This document shows positions 9,903 to 18,518 of a stretch of 64,000 bases of DNA, one piece after another (the stretch's first letter is position 1; the number at the start of each line of letters is the position of its first letter). Position numbers and translations under genes: made by a program. Source of the stretch: Sediminibacillus albus (GTDB lineage Bacteria; Bacillota; Bacilli; Bacillales; Amphibacillaceae); NCBI RefSeq assembly GCF_900101125.1, contig NZ_FNFL01000002.1, forward strand, positions 248,001 to 312,000, in the 5' to 3' direction. The notes under the pieces were generated by a model that saw only the letters and a list, made by a program, of their open reading frames with translations, was not told where the DNA came from and did no database searches.

Positions 9903-12014
9903 TTAATAACTTAGTCCATGTCCGAACTCGTAAAGTTCCTGGCTGCCCTCTCCCGGGATTGCGATCGGCAGCTTTCCTGTTGGGATGTTTTCTCCAAACA
10001 AGGTAGCTGCGGTAGCCGTGAAGCTCGATGGGTTAAATCCATATTGGGCCAAATAAGCATCAATTTCCGGATAAGCCATTAGGTCATATGGATTGCGGAT
10101 GCCTATTCCGATTACTGGAGCCTCTAAGTGTGTTATCAGTTGATTGACAAGACGCATTTGCGAACTGTCTGGGGATCGTCCAGCTACGTTATACGTATAG
10201 GTCCCAACGACCACTGAGTCAGCATCAGCTAAGGTTTCTAATTGGCTGTCAGTTAACGGGCCAGAAGCACGGATCATTTCTGTATTGCCGTGATATGCTT
10301 GTATCGATTCGAACAAACGATCAATATACGTACTGCCAATGACGACTAACTTTTGATTATTGTCGATAGCGAATGGCAGTGCAGCCTCATTTTTGACTAG
10401 TGTGATCGATTGTTCAGCAGCATCCTTTTCTACTTGTTTATGTTCTTCAGATCCTACAATCTCTTTGGCTTTGCTTATTTTTTCATCCAATGGCTGAGGG
10501 GTGCTTTCTTTGAAAATGCCGCGCTTGGCTTTTAGGGTGAGGATTCGTTTGACAGATTCCTCGACGGCTGCTTCGTTAATTTCACCGGATTCGACTGCTG
10601 CCAGCAACCCTTCTGCTACTTCTTCCAATCCAACCGGCATTAGCACAATATCAGTACCAGCTTTCACTGCGCGGATAGCAGCATCAACCGGTCCGAAATG
10701 GTCAGCAATTGCTTTCATATTCAAAGCATCAGTAATGATTACACCCTCATACCCCATTTCTTCACGCATTAAGTCTGTTAACACTTTTTTAGACAAGGTA
10801 GCAGGAAGGGCAATTTCGGTTCCGTCCTTCTGGGATATCACCTTCGTATCATCGATTTTTGGAAAAGTGACATGTGCTGTCATGATAGCATCGAGGCCAG
10901 TTTCCATCGCTTGTTGAAATGGGTAAAGCTCGACTTCTTTAAGCCGTTCTTTATCATGCGGTACTTCCGGAAGGCCAAGATGGGAATCGACAGCTGTGTC
11001 TCCATGACCGGGGAAGTGTTTGGCTGTGGCGGCTACACCGGTTGTTTGCAGGCCTTTCGTATAAGCAATGCCTAAATCGGCAACCAGGTCCGGAGAACTG
11101 CCAAACGATCGAACGCCGATGACAGGGTTATCAGGATTGTTGTTAACATCCATTACCGGCGCCAGATTCATATTGATGCCGAGAGCGGACAATTCCTCGC
11201 CGATTGCCTGCCCCACATTAAATGCTGTCTCTGTTGACCTTGTCGCACCTAAAGCCATATTTCCGGGCATATCGGTTCCGGACTGTAACCGGGTGACGAT
11301 TCCGCCTTCTTGATCAATCGTTAATAACATTCCGTATTTGTCAGAGGCCGCTTGATAATCGGAAACGAGTTTAGCTGTTTGTTCCGTGGTGACAACATTT
11401 TCCCGGAATAAAATCACTCCACCGAGATGGTACTCTTTCACTAGGTTCTCGATTTCCGGGAGCATTTCTGTCACATTTTCTCCTTCCCAGTTACGGAAAT
11501 CTGGCATAAGCATTTGTCCTATTTTCTCTTTTGTCGTCATCATTTCTATGGCAGTATCGATTAACTCATACTTTTCGCCCTGTGATTTTACGATGGCAGG
11601 TATAAAGTTTGACTTTCCTTTTGCAGCTTTCGGTTTATCAGGCTTGAAGTCGAGGGCTATACGGTCTGAATAAGTCCCGTCTGTTACCTCAATAAAGGTT
11701 CGTCCAGGTTTTTCGGTGAATGTTGCGGTACCTTTCTGATTAACGGTAGCCACGTTTTTATTGGTGGATTTCCATTCCAGTTCCTCGGTGATTTTTTCAT
11801 AGTGCCCGTCTTCATAGACACGGAGCACTTGCAATTCCACTTCATTATTATTGATTTCCGGCTCGACTTCCGGCAGGTTTTGATAAAGGACCAAACTCTT
11901 TGGTTCTTCTGGACTAGCGGCATCAACTGAAACAGCTGTTCCGCTGACTAACTGTGAGGCAAATAGGACTAAAGCTAATATAATTATGGAAATATGCTGC
12001 TTGAATTTTTTCAT
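9903..12014 (-). CDS. nagZ: Secreted beta-N-acetylglucosaminidase NagZ (GH3, YbbD)
   Basis: A glycoside hydrolase family 3 enzyme that removes N-acetylglucosamine from muropeptides in the cell wall or medium. The 703 residues begin with a signal peptide (about 1-32). They continue with a Big-like beta domain (about 40-130), the GH3 barrel (about 150-510) and a C-terminal alpha/beta domain. The barrel holds KHFPGHGDT near residue 331, including the His-Asp dyad typical of NagZ. The nucleophile aspartate lies in IITDALNMKA near 429. The start has AAGGAG at good spacing. Only 19 bases separate it from amiE. Confidence 0.93.
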   Translation of the reverse strand: MKKFKQHISIIILALVLFASQLVSGTAVSVDAASPEEPKSLVLYQNLPEVEPEINNNEVELQVLRVYEDGHYEKITEELEWKSTNKNVATVNQKGTATFTEKPGRTFIEVTDGTYSDRIALDFKPDKPKAAKGKSNFIPAIVKSQGEKYELIDTAIEMMTTKEKIGQMLMPDFRNWEGENVTEMLPEIENLVKEYHLGGVILFRENVVTTEQTAKLVSDYQAASDKYGMLLTIDQEGGIVTRLQSGTDMPGNMALGATRSTETAFNVGQAIGEELSALGINMNLAPVMDVNNNPDNPVIGVRSFGSSPDLVADLGIAYTKGLQTTGVAATAKHFPGHGDTAVDSHLGLPEVPHDKERLKEVELYPFQQAMETGLDAIMTAHVTFPKIDDTKVISQKDGTEIALPATLSKKVLTDLMREEMGYEGVIITDALNMKAIADHFGPVDAAIRAVKAGTDIVLMPVGLEEVAEGLLAAVESGEINEAAVEESVKRILTLKAKRGIFKESTPQPLDEKISKAKEIVGSEEHKQVEKDAAEQSITLVKNEAALPFAIDNNQKLVVIGSTYIDRLFESIQAYHGNTEMIRASGPLTDSQLETLADADSVVVGTYTYNVAGRSPDSSQMRLVNQLITHLEAPVIGIGIRNPYDLMAYPEIDAYLAQYGFNPSSFTATAATLFGENIPTGKLPIAIPGEGSQELYEFGHGLSY

Positions 12015-12033
12015 ATGTGATACTCCTTCTTAG

Positions 12034-13743
12034 TTAATAGCTTCGTTCGCTCCAATCACCGGTTGATAAATCATATGCCACAGGTTCTTTATTACTGGAA
12101 GTTATATTAATATTATGAAGATACCAGCCTCTTCCATTTACACTTCCATCGGTCGTATAACGGAATCTGACATACTTTGTGTTTTCTGGCAGCTGGAACT
12201 CCTGGCGCTCCCAGCTCTTGCTGCTTCCGTTGACAGGAGAGGTGACTTGCGTCCAATCCTGGCCGTTGCTGGAAGTCTCCACATAGCCGTGATCATAATC
12301 TTGTTCGATTTTATACCAGGTGTTGAAGGATAATAAGGCTTGCTTTTGGCTGTCCTTGATTGCTATTTCCAATGTCCGGTGTAACTGGTTGCCATACCCG
12401 GAAAACCAAGCGCTGTCTTTATCCGGAACTGATACAGGAATGGCATCAGCGACCTGTCTGACAAACTGCCGTCTGACAGGGTTGGTGGATACAGTGTTCC
12501 GACTAGGGTGGACACGGTTTGTAAGTAAGATAGCAATCGTATTGTTATTTCTATTTATGACTAAGGATGTACCGGTATATCCTGTATGGCCAAGAGTTGT
12601 TCCGTCAGTAAGAGCATCCATATACCAGCCTTGTCCTAATTCCCATCCGAGGCCATGGCTGTCATCAGGGAATTGGGGAAGTTGATTTTCTGTCAGCAGT
12701 TGAACGGTGTCAGGCTGTAAAATTCTCTTTCCGCCATAGGTGCCGTCATTTAGTATCATATGAGCGAAAACAGCCAAGTCTTCCGCAGTAGAAAATACAC
12801 CAGCATGTCCAGCCACACCATCCAATGACCAGGCGTTTTCATCATGGACTTCCCCCCATACCAAGCCTCTGTCCGGTACTGCTTGAAACTCGGTAGCAGC
12901 AATTCTGTCTTTCAGAGAAGCTGGCGGGTTGTACATGGTATCGGTCATTTTTAATGGTTCCGTGATTTTTTCTTGGACAAACTGATCAAGCCGCTGGCCG
13001 GACAACACTTCTACCAATCCGCCAAGAGTAATCATATTTAAATCGCTGTACGTATATTGTTCTCCGGGGCTTGTACTTAATCCATAGCTGTAAACATATT
13101 CCAGACGGTCTTCCCGACTGCTCCCTTGAGTATAAAGCGGAACCCAGGCGGTGAAACCGGATGTATGCGTCATTAGCTGGCGGATCGTTACGTTTTCTTT
13201 TCCGTTTTGTGCGAATTCTGGGATGTAATGGGCAACAGGGTCATCGAGGTCAAACAAGCCCTGCTCATAAAGGATCATAGCAGCTGTAGTAGTGAAAATT
13301 TTGCTGATAGAGGCGAGATCAAAAATAGTATCCTCGTTCATTGGGACAGGGTTATCCATTTCTGATTTATTGCCATTTGTATAACGGGCGGCATACCCGT
13401 AAGCTTCGTGCTGTACGATATGGCCGCGGCGGGCAACCAAGCTAACTGCGCCAGGCATCGCCTCTTCTTCGATAAAGCGATTAATGGTTTGGTCAATATT
13501 TTTTAGCGGTTCTTCCACCATGCCGGCTCCTTTAGCTGATCCGGGGTGGAGTACGGGCGGTATTTTTCCGGGGGAGTCCCAGGAAAATACGGAATGCGGA
13601 TGCTGATACGATTTTTTTACTTTTTTGTTTTCTATGGTAGGTGTTGGCTTCTGTGAGGATGGAGAATTTGCGATAACACTTGCTGGCACAATAAGAGATG
13701 AACATAAAACGACAGATAATAACGGTAAGAGGTGCTTTTTCAT
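12034..13743 (-). CDS. amiE: Secreted N-acetylmuramyl-L-alanine amidase, serine beta-lactamase fold (AmiE/YbbE), with extra C-terminal domain
   Basis: The first gene of the murein-salvage operon. In B. subtilis the homologue strips peptides from N-acetylmuramic acid. A signal peptide (residues 1-25) is followed by a class C beta-lactamase-like domain (about 85-430). Its triad is visible: SISK near residue 144, YSDLN (Tyr motif) and GHTG near 383. About 125 C-terminal residues form an extra beta-rich domain (SSNGQDWTQV, YVRFRYTTDG). It resembles MAM/M6-C-terminal-like binding modules and may bind wall glycan. The frame is open to 13764, but AAAGGAGG sits just before the ATG at 13743. MurQ, MurP and MurR partners are absent here. 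Confidence 0.85.
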   Translation of the reverse strand: MKKHLLPLLSVVLCSSLIVPASVIANSPSSQKPTPTIENKKVKKSYQHPHSVFSWDSPGKIPPVLHPGSAKGAGMVEEPLKNIDQTINRFIEEEAMPGAVSLVARRGHIVQHEAYGYAARYTNGNKSEMDNPVPMNEDTIFDLASISKIFTTTAAMILYEQGLFDLDDPVAHYIPEFAQNGKENVTIRQLMTHTSGFTAWVPLYTQGSSREDRLEYVYSYGLSTSPGEQYTYSDLNMITLGGLVEVLSGQRLDQFVQEKITEPLKMTDTMYNPPASLKDRIAATEFQAVPDRGLVWGEVHDENAWSLDGVAGHAGVFSTAEDLAVFAHMILNDGTYGGKRILQPDTVQLLTENQLPQFPDDSHGLGWELGQGWYMDALTDGTTLGHTGYTGTSLVINRNNNTIAILLTNRVHPSRNTVSTNPVRRQFVRQVADAIPVSVPDKDSAWFSGYGNQLHRTLEIAIKDSQKQALLSFNTWYKIEQDYDHGYVETSSNGQDWTQVTSPVNGSSKSWERQEFQLPENTKYVRFRYTTDGSVNGRGWYLHNINITSSNKEPVAYDLSTGDWSERSY

Positions 13744-14011
13744 ACTTCCTCCTTTAGACATCATTTATTTTATTTTATGAATCTAGCATTTCCTCCTTTC
13801 CAGGGATTGGATGGTTCCCTTTCTTAAATGGTAATCTAGAATAGATATAGTTGTCTATACCGAATAAGTCCTGTTTCCCTCAGATTGGAAAGGTTTAAGA
13901 GGTATATTCTCCTAGGTAATATTTATTATTTTTAGAAAATTCAGACCGTCAGGCTGATTTACCTCTATCAATATTTACTTAATGCTGGATTGGGAGGGTT
14001 TCCTGGGCAAT
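13744..14011. other. Intergenic region upstream of amiE
   Basis: No gene is seen. The region should carry the amiE promoter on the minus strand, but I could not pick one with confidence. It contains an A/T-rich partial palindrome around 13852 (ATAGTTGTCTATAC). Confidence 0.4.
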
Positions 14012-14041
14012 AAAAAACCAGACTCCTAAAAAGGGTCCGGT
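14012..14041 (-). terminator. Terminator of the small acidic gene
   Basis: On the minus strand ACCGGAC pairs with GTCTGGT (one G-U) and is followed by TTTTTTA. It lies just past the stop of the 65-residue gene. Confidence 0.8.
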
Positions 14042-14075
14042 CATTTAATCATTGCTGGAGTGTTTATCTGCCGCA

Positions 14076-14273
14076 TTACGGGTTGTCATATAAATTAGAA
14101 TTTTCGTTAATGATACCGACGATGCCTGGATCTTCAATAAACTGATCTCGTTCGAGGTTGTCTTCTTCATCGAATGCTAGTAACTCTTCATCTTCCTCAG
14201 CTGCTTCGTCCAATTCATCAAATTCATTATCTTCATAATTATCTACCAAGGCGTTTAAAATTTTCTCGAACAT
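14076..14273 (-). CDS. Small acidic protein of unknown function
   Basis: A 65-residue, strongly acidic protein with runs of Glu/Asp (EFDELDEAAEEDEELLAFDE) in the middle and no cysteine, signal peptide or membrane segment. I do not recognise a family. It is kept as real because a GGGGAGAG site precedes the ATG at normal distance and a hairpin terminator follows its stop, so it looks like a single-gene transcript. Confidence 0.6.
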   Translation of the reverse strand: MFEKILNALVDNYEDNEFDELDEAAEEDEELLAFDEEDNLERDQFIEDPGIVGIINENSNLYDNP

Positions 14274-14460
14274 AGTCTCTCCCCATTATTTTGAATATTT
14301 TCTTTACTATACCCGATATATAACAAAACAATGTTAAGCAGATAAAAAGGGTTCTTTAAGATCATGTTATGAAGCAGAGATATAGGTCGTCAGCACCAGA
14401 AGAGGCAAGGGCTTGCTACAGGAAAATCACAGTTTTTCCAGCCAAAAGCAAAAAAACGCG

Positions 14461-14988
14461 TCACTCAAAGTCTGAGATAATATGGTTCACATAGTCTCTG
14501 GCGCTTTGTTCAACTTCTTCTTCACCGGCTTTAAAAGTGCCAAAAAAGATGAAGGCAGGTAAATAGGTCATGCCGACAAACTTACTTGTCGCTTGAAATG
14601 GCTTTAAAAATTCATTCATAGAGAACTCGTGGATGTGACTGGCTTGATATTTATAGTCGGGGCTTCCGACCGTAGTGGCAATCAGCAGTTCTTTGCCAAC
14701 TAAGCGATTTCCAGAAGATCCATGTGCCCAGCCCCTTGTCAGTACATCATCCTGCCATTTTTTTAATAGGGCTGGAGAACTGAACCAATAGAATGGAAAT
14801 TGAAATACAATCCGGTCATGCTGCTCGCATAATCGTTGTTCCTGTTCAATATCAATCTCACCATCCGGATAGACATCATCTAAATGTCTAACAGTGAATC
14901 GAGGATACTTCTCCAATTCTTCCAGCCATCGCTTATTAACGATGGACTCTTCAAAATTCGGATGGTTGACCAGAATTAAAATTTTCAT
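14461..14988 (-). CDS. NAD(P)H-dependent flavodoxin-fold oxidoreductase (YwrO/KefF/MdaB type)
   Basis: A 175-residue FMN-dependent quinone/NAD(P)H reductase. It begins with the flavodoxin-like strand MKILILVNHPNFEES and contains the family block FQFPFYWFSSPALLKKWQDD and the GKELLIATTVG strand. Such enzymes reduce quinones or electrophiles by two electrons, often under stress. The frame is open for 14 more codons upstream, but GGAGGG lies before the ATG at 14988 and this start gives the normal N-terminus. It is alone on the minus strand. Confidence 0.85.
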   Translation of the reverse strand: MKILILVNHPNFEESIVNKRWLEELEKYPRFTVRHLDDVYPDGEIDIEQEQRLCEQHDRIVFQFPFYWFSSPALLKKWQDDVLTRGWAHGSSGNRLVGKELLIATTVGSPDYKYQASHIHEFSMNEFLKPFQATSKFVGMTYLPAFIFFGTFKAGEEEVEQSARDYVNHIISDFE

Positions 14989-15355
14989 TGATAAATAAAC
15001 CCTCCACATTGAACAACCGTAACGATTCATTCACTAAATGTAATTTTGCTATGTTTAAAACTACTTTTCGTATTATAAACCTTGTTGCAGGTTAGTCGGC
15101 AGCTTGGCGAGGTTTAACCTGTCCAGTATCTTTTAGTCGCATCGCTGCTGCTTTCCCGGCCATGGAGAAACCATCACAACAGGCAACTGCTGTGCCGATT
15201 TGCCAGCTTTATTCTCCATTAAATAGTTCTCTCGAAAATATCCCTTATAAAATAGCATGTCATAAAAGGAGGCAGATAGGAAGCGAAAAGGGAAGAAAGA
15301 TAGATTGGTAGTATGTATGAATTGGCCGCTCCCTATAGTGGCCGGTGAGCTAGGG
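14989..15355. other. Intergenic region of about 370 bases
   Basis: No convincing gene is seen. A short minus-strand frame ending at 15133 has no credible ribosome site. It includes a GC-richer patch near 15137-15220 of unknown meaning. Confidence 0.35.
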
Positions 15356-15922
15356 CTAAGAAAGGAACTTACTAGGAGTCTTGGTGTATCTGTTAGCATA
15401 GCCTGAGGCTACAAATGATTCTGGTTTGACGACGGGTTCCAGTCCAGATGATTCAATCCTTGCCATCATTTCGCCAGCCAGGAATCGTGAAAGCGATCGT
15501 TTTTCCAAGCCAACATCAATATGGCCTTCCAGCGTTAAAGAACTGCCTTGATAAATATGGGGAAGGATCATATCAATCAATTGATTTTTCTTTTTATCAT
15601 CAAATAAAAAAGCTACTTGTTCGGTGAGAGAGGTTTCCATGGAGATTTTTTCATGCAGGTTCATGTATTTGCGTGGAAATACAGTTGGAATAACGCAGGC
15701 CCAGGCACCTTTACCCTGTCTTTGAATAACAATTCCCGTAACAAAGACGGTATGAAGTTTGTGAACTTGAGAGTCGGTCCCTACCATTAAACGGTAATTG
15801 GCTGCTGGGTCCTTTTCGATAAAACGGATAATTCTTTGAAAGACCTCGTCAAAACTCATATCCTTTTCTGAAAGGTTCATGAACTTTCTGCCGGTTAAAG
15901 AGGAATGCCTATGATGCTTCAC
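15356..15922 (-). CDS. ykuK: YkuK-type RNase H-like protein (DUF458)
   Basis: About 188 residues with an RNase H-like fold. The LMVGTDSQVH segment carries the first acidic residue, and basic and acidic residues follow around LEGHIDVGLEKRS. The family is conserved in Bacillus; its physiological role is unclear. The frame runs back to an ATG at 15931 that directly abuts AAGGGAG. The in-frame GTG at 15922, nine bases from that site, is the more likely start. Confidence 0.8.
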   Translation of the reverse strand: MKHHRHSSLTGRKFMNLSEKDMSFDEVFQRIIRFIEKDPAANYRLMVGTDSQVHKLHTVFVTGIVIQRQGKGAWACVIPTVFPRKYMNLHEKISMETSLTEQVAFLFDDKKKNQLIDMILPHIYQGSSLTLEGHIDVGLEKRSLSRFLAGEMMARIESSGLEPVVKPESFVASGYANRYTKTPSKFLS

Positions 15923-15931
15923 ATCATCCAT

Positions 15932-16223
15932 CTCCCTTACATAGATTATTCACTGTTAAGTTAAAAAATTTTCTATTGCTACGCTAAAAGACAGGCTTCA
16001 TAAAAATATACTACTGAATTCCAGGTTCATTCTTATTATATTCTTTTCTAAGATGATTGTGTAAAAAATGGATACGCCGATGCCTGTTATGGTGCACCTT
16101 CTAAAGGTGATTTATACGGTATTTTTCATTCTCAGACGAAAAGATTAGTAAATATCCATCTTTAGATGTATGACAGCACGGAATAACCGTGTCATAATGA
16201 GCTTGTCAACATAAGAATCAGCG
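15932..16223. other. Intergenic region before the hairpin
   Basis: No gene is seen. It contains small inverted repeats, such as CACCTT/AAGGTG near 16098 and ATGACA..CACGG pairing with CCGTGTCAT near 16170-16197. Their role is unknown. Confidence 0.35.
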
Positions 16224-16293
16224 AACAATGCATGAGTACCGAAAAAATGGCCTCCCCGGCGATTTCACGATAACTCATGCATTGTTTTTTTTG
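16224..16293 (+). terminator. Long-looped hairpin with T-tract
   Basis: AACAATGCATGAGT at 16224 pairs perfectly with 16273-16286 across a 35-base loop and is followed by TTTTTTTG. No gene on this strand ends just upstream, so it may end a small untranslated RNA rather than an mRNA. Confidence 0.55.
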
Positions 16294-16358
16294 TTGTTCA
16301 CATACTCCATAAGACATTTTTCCATATTTCCGTTCCTATTTCTTCTATTATCCCACTT

Positions 16359-16384
16359 TAAAAAGCTTAAAATCATCCGATAAT
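16359..16384 (+). promoter_or_regulatory. Possible SigD (flagellar) promoter of motAB
   Basis: TAAA at 16359 is followed 13 bases later by TCCGATAA. This resembles the SigD elements TAAA and GCCGATAA, with a slightly short spacer. It lies about 85 bases upstream of the riboswitch before motA, a typical SigD target. Confidence 0.45.
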
Positions 16385-16467
16385 AATAAAGAATGGAGAA
16401 ATTCGTCGAATCGTCTTGCTTTTGCTGGAGATTCATCGGGTGCTCTATGCCTGGAATTCGATAATTA

Positions 16468-16548
16468 GACAAAGGCAAACTATTCGAAAGAGTAGGACGC
16501 AAAGCATAGGGTCTAAGGGCTATATACTATGATCGCCTGGCTGCCAAT
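16468..16548 (+). promoter_or_regulatory. c-di-GMP-I (GEMM-I) riboswitch upstream of motA
   Basis: The conserved GEMM-I landmarks are all present in order: AAAGGCAAAC, the GAAA tetraloop (CGAAAG), AGGACGCAAAGC, AGGGTCTAAG, and the closing ATGATCGCCTGGCTGCC. The terminator at 16579 would be its expression platform, so c-di-GMP should set motAB read-through. Aptamer identity is confident; the direction of switching is not determined. Confidence 0.93.
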
Positions 16549-16578
16549 AATTCATATTTTTTATTTTGATATGATAAT

Positions 16579-16611
16579 GGCTGTTCTAATCTATTAGAAT
16601 GGCCTTTTTAG
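16579..16611 (+). terminator. Riboswitch-controlled terminator before motA
   Basis: GGCTGTTCTAAT pairs with ATTAGAATGGCC (two G-U or mismatch positions), followed by TTTTTAG, 68 bases before motA. Confidence 0.85.
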
Positions 16612-16678
16612 ACTATTTAACGTTTGCATCTTAAAGCAACACTGCACGATTAACAAGAAGTGATATGGGGGAGAAAAT

Positions 16679-17461
16679 ATGGATAAAACGTCATTTGCAG
16701 GAATTATTTTCGCAATTATTGCTATCGGAGTCGGAATGGTATTGAAAGGGGTAAGTCCGCTTGCCTTATTGAATCCGGCCGCCATGCTGATTATATTTTT
16801 GGGGACCATTGCAGCAGTATGCATTGCCTTTCCATTTGAAACATTGAAGAAAGTACCAGCATTATTTAAAATCATTTTCACAGAACAAAAAACCGAGGAT
16901 GTTAAAGAGATTATTCCTATGTTCACGAATTGGGCTGATTTAACTAGAAGGGAAGGCATTTTATCATTAGAAAACCACCTTGATGAAATAGATGATGCCT
17001 TTTTAGCTTCTGGATTGGAATTAGCAGTGGATGGCCAAACACCTGAATTTATCCGTGATGTGTTGCTTGAGAAAATAGATGCCATGGAGGAACGCCATCT
17101 CAAGGGTGCCTCAATCTTTACTCAGGCAGGTACATATGCACCAACATTGGGGGTCTTGGGGGCGGTTGTCGGGCTAATAGCAGCGCTTGGTAATATGGAA
17201 GACACCGAAGCATTGGGTCATGCCATTGCCGCTGCCTTTGTGGCTACACTGTTTGGGATCTTCACAGGCTATGTGTTATGGCATCCCTTTGCAAACAAGC
17301 TAAAAGAAAAGTCAAAAAAAGAAATCCATATTAAACGGGTGATGATCGAAGGGATCTTATCACTGACAACTGGAGATTCCTCTCAGGTGATCAAAGGCAA
17401 ATTAAGTTCCTATTTGTCTCCGACTGAGTTCGCCGCCTTTGAGGAAGGAGAAGAACAGTGA
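16679..17461 (+). CDS. motA: Flagellar motor stator protein MotA
   Basis: An inner-membrane stator subunit that couples ion flow to flagellar rotation with MotB. The 260 residues contain four predicted membrane helices (about 5-24, 30-50, 150-170, 183-203). A charged cytoplasmic loop lies between helices 2 and 3. The family block ASIFTQAGTYAPTLGVLGAV begins helix 3. The start has GGGGGAGA before it. The end overlaps motB by four bases. Expression lies behind a c-di-GMP riboswitch, which fits the known switch between motile and sessile life. Confidence 0.96.
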   Translation: MDKTSFAGIIFAIIAIGVGMVLKGVSPLALLNPAAMLIIFLGTIAAVCIAFPFETLKKVPALFKIIFTEQKTEDVKEIIPMFTNWADLTRREGILSLENHLDEIDDAFLASGLELAVDGQTPEFIRDVLLEKIDAMEERHLKGASIFTQAGTYAPTLGVLGAVVGLIAALGNMEDTEALGHAIAAAFVATLFGIFTGYVLWHPFANKLKEKSKKEIHIKRVMIEGILSLTTGDSSQVIKGKLSSYLSPTEFAAFEEGEEQ

Positions 17462-18228
17462 GAAGAAAAAAACATAAGGAAGAACACATAGATGAATCCT
17501 GGCTGATTCCCTATGCCGATTTATTAACGCTTCTCCTCGCCTTGTTCATTGTATTATTTGCTATTAGTAAGGTAGATGAAGCAAAATACGAAGAACTTGC
17601 CAATGTTCTTAATGGAGAGTTTTCCGGCGGGAAAGGGATTATGGAAAATAACACTTCGATAACTCCTGAGGCTGAATTCACGGAAGAGGAAGAGAAGGAA
17701 GAAAAAAAAGAAGAAGATAAAGAGGAAGAAGAAGATAAGAAAAGAGAAGAACTGAAAGAATTAGCTACTATTCAGCAAAAAATCAATGGGTATATTGAAG
17801 AAAACAGTTTAAATGATGTCCTTGACACTAAATTAACGGAAGAAGGTTTATTGATTTCCATCCTAAATGATGTTTCTTTTGCTTCCGGCAGTGCAGAGGT
17901 AAGAGGAGAGGGTATTGAAATTGTAGAAGAAGTTTCCAACTTCCTGTATACGAATCCGCCCCATCAAATCGTGGTTAGCGGACATACAGACAATCAGCCA
18001 ATTACAAGCAGCAGCGAGTTCACTTCAAACTGGGAATTGAGCGTCATGCGGGCAGTGAACTTTATGCGTTTATTGTTGAATAATGACGATCTTAAGGCTC
18101 AATTATTCAGTGCAAAAGGGTTTGGGGAGCATAAACCGATTGTCCCGAATGACAGTGCCGGCAACAGGGCAAAAAACCGCCGTGTAGAAGTGTTGATATT
18201 GCCAAATTACGATCTATCAAATGAGTGA
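17458..18228 (+). CDS. motB: Flagellar motor stator protein MotB
   Basis: This stator subunit anchors the motor to peptidoglycan and carries the ion-binding aspartate. The single membrane helix is at about 15-38, with Asp21 in PYADLLTLL. A very acidic linker (about residues 75-102, nearly all Glu/Lys/Asp) follows. The C-terminal OmpA-like peptidoglycan-binding domain (about 135-250) has VSGHTDNQP, NWELSVMRA and NRAKNRRVEVLIL. The start is GTG at 17458, overlapping the motA stop. The acidic linker is longer than usual. Whether H+ or Na+ is used cannot be read. Confidence 0.95.
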   Translation: MRRKKHKEEHIDESWLIPYADLLTLLLALFIVLFAISKVDEAKYEELANVLNGEFSGGKGIMENNTSITPEAEFTEEEEKEEKKEEDKEEEEDKKREELKELATIQQKINGYIEENSLNDVLDTKLTEEGLLISILNDVSFASGSAEVRGEGIEIVEEVSNFLYTNPPHQIVVSGHTDNQPITSSSEFTSNWELSVMRAVNFMRLLLNNDDLKAQLFSAKGFGEHKPIVPNDSAGNRAKNRRVEVLILPNYDLSNE

Positions 18229-18248
18229 GTAAATATTCTAACTAATTC

Positions 18249-18264
18249 AAATGTTTAAACATTT
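18249..18264. repeat. 16-bp perfect palindrome
   Basis: AAATGTTTAAACATTT lies just after motB and upstream of the chemoreceptor promoter. It could be an operator; there is no T-run. Confidence 0.4.
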
Positions 18265-18294
18265 TCGAAATGTGTTCAAATTTTGGAAATTGTG

Positions 18295-18323
18295 TTGAAT
18301 TATGAATTTTTATCCTATATTAT
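18295..18323 (+). promoter_or_regulatory. SigA-like promoter of the chemoreceptor gene
   Basis: TTGAAT and TATTAT are separated by 17 bases, about 40 bases before the second riboswitch. Confidence 0.55.
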
Positions 18324-18362
18324 TACTTAAGAACTACATAATATGACTCATTCACATAGATA

Positions 18363-18457
18363 ATAAAGGCAAACTTACTGAAAAGTTAGGACGCAAAGCC
18401 TAGGATCTACGGCTTCCTAGTCATTAACGACTAGGGGCTACGATGGCCTGGTTACCA
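18363..18457 (+). promoter_or_regulatory. c-di-GMP-I (GEMM-I) riboswitch upstream of the chemoreceptor
   Basis: A second aptamer of the same class: AAAGGCAAAC, GAAA loop, AGGACGCAAAGCC, AGGATCTACGG, a longer variable stem (CCTAGTCATTAACGACTAGG), and CGATGGCCTGGTTACC. It is followed by a terminator. It shares the core with the copy at 16468 but not the variable stem, so it is not a recent duplicate. Confidence 0.93.
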
Positions 18458-18487
18458 ATTGACTGATTTAGGGGATAAATCTGATTT

Positions 18488-18518
18488 GGCTATTCTATTT
18501 TTAGGATAGCCTTTTTTA
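18488..18518 (+). terminator. Riboswitch-controlled terminator before the chemoreceptor
   Basis: GGCTATTCT and AGGATAGCC (one G-U) flank TATTTT/T and are followed by TTTTTTATT. It lies about 88 bases before the start codon. Confidence 0.88.

Noticed and set aside
15133-15399. Minus-strand open frame of 88 codons overlapping the ykuK end
   Set aside because: The composition is not protein-like at the start, there is no ribosome site, and it overlaps a conserved gene.
16275-16502. Minus-strand open frame of 75 codons
   Set aside because: It overlaps the c-di-GMP aptamer, the likely SigD promoter and a hairpin, and has no good ribosome site.
17680-17760. Glu/Lys-rich run in motB as a repeat expansion
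   Set aside because: It is a variable linker in MotB proteins and the codons are mixed, so no sign of recent expansion.
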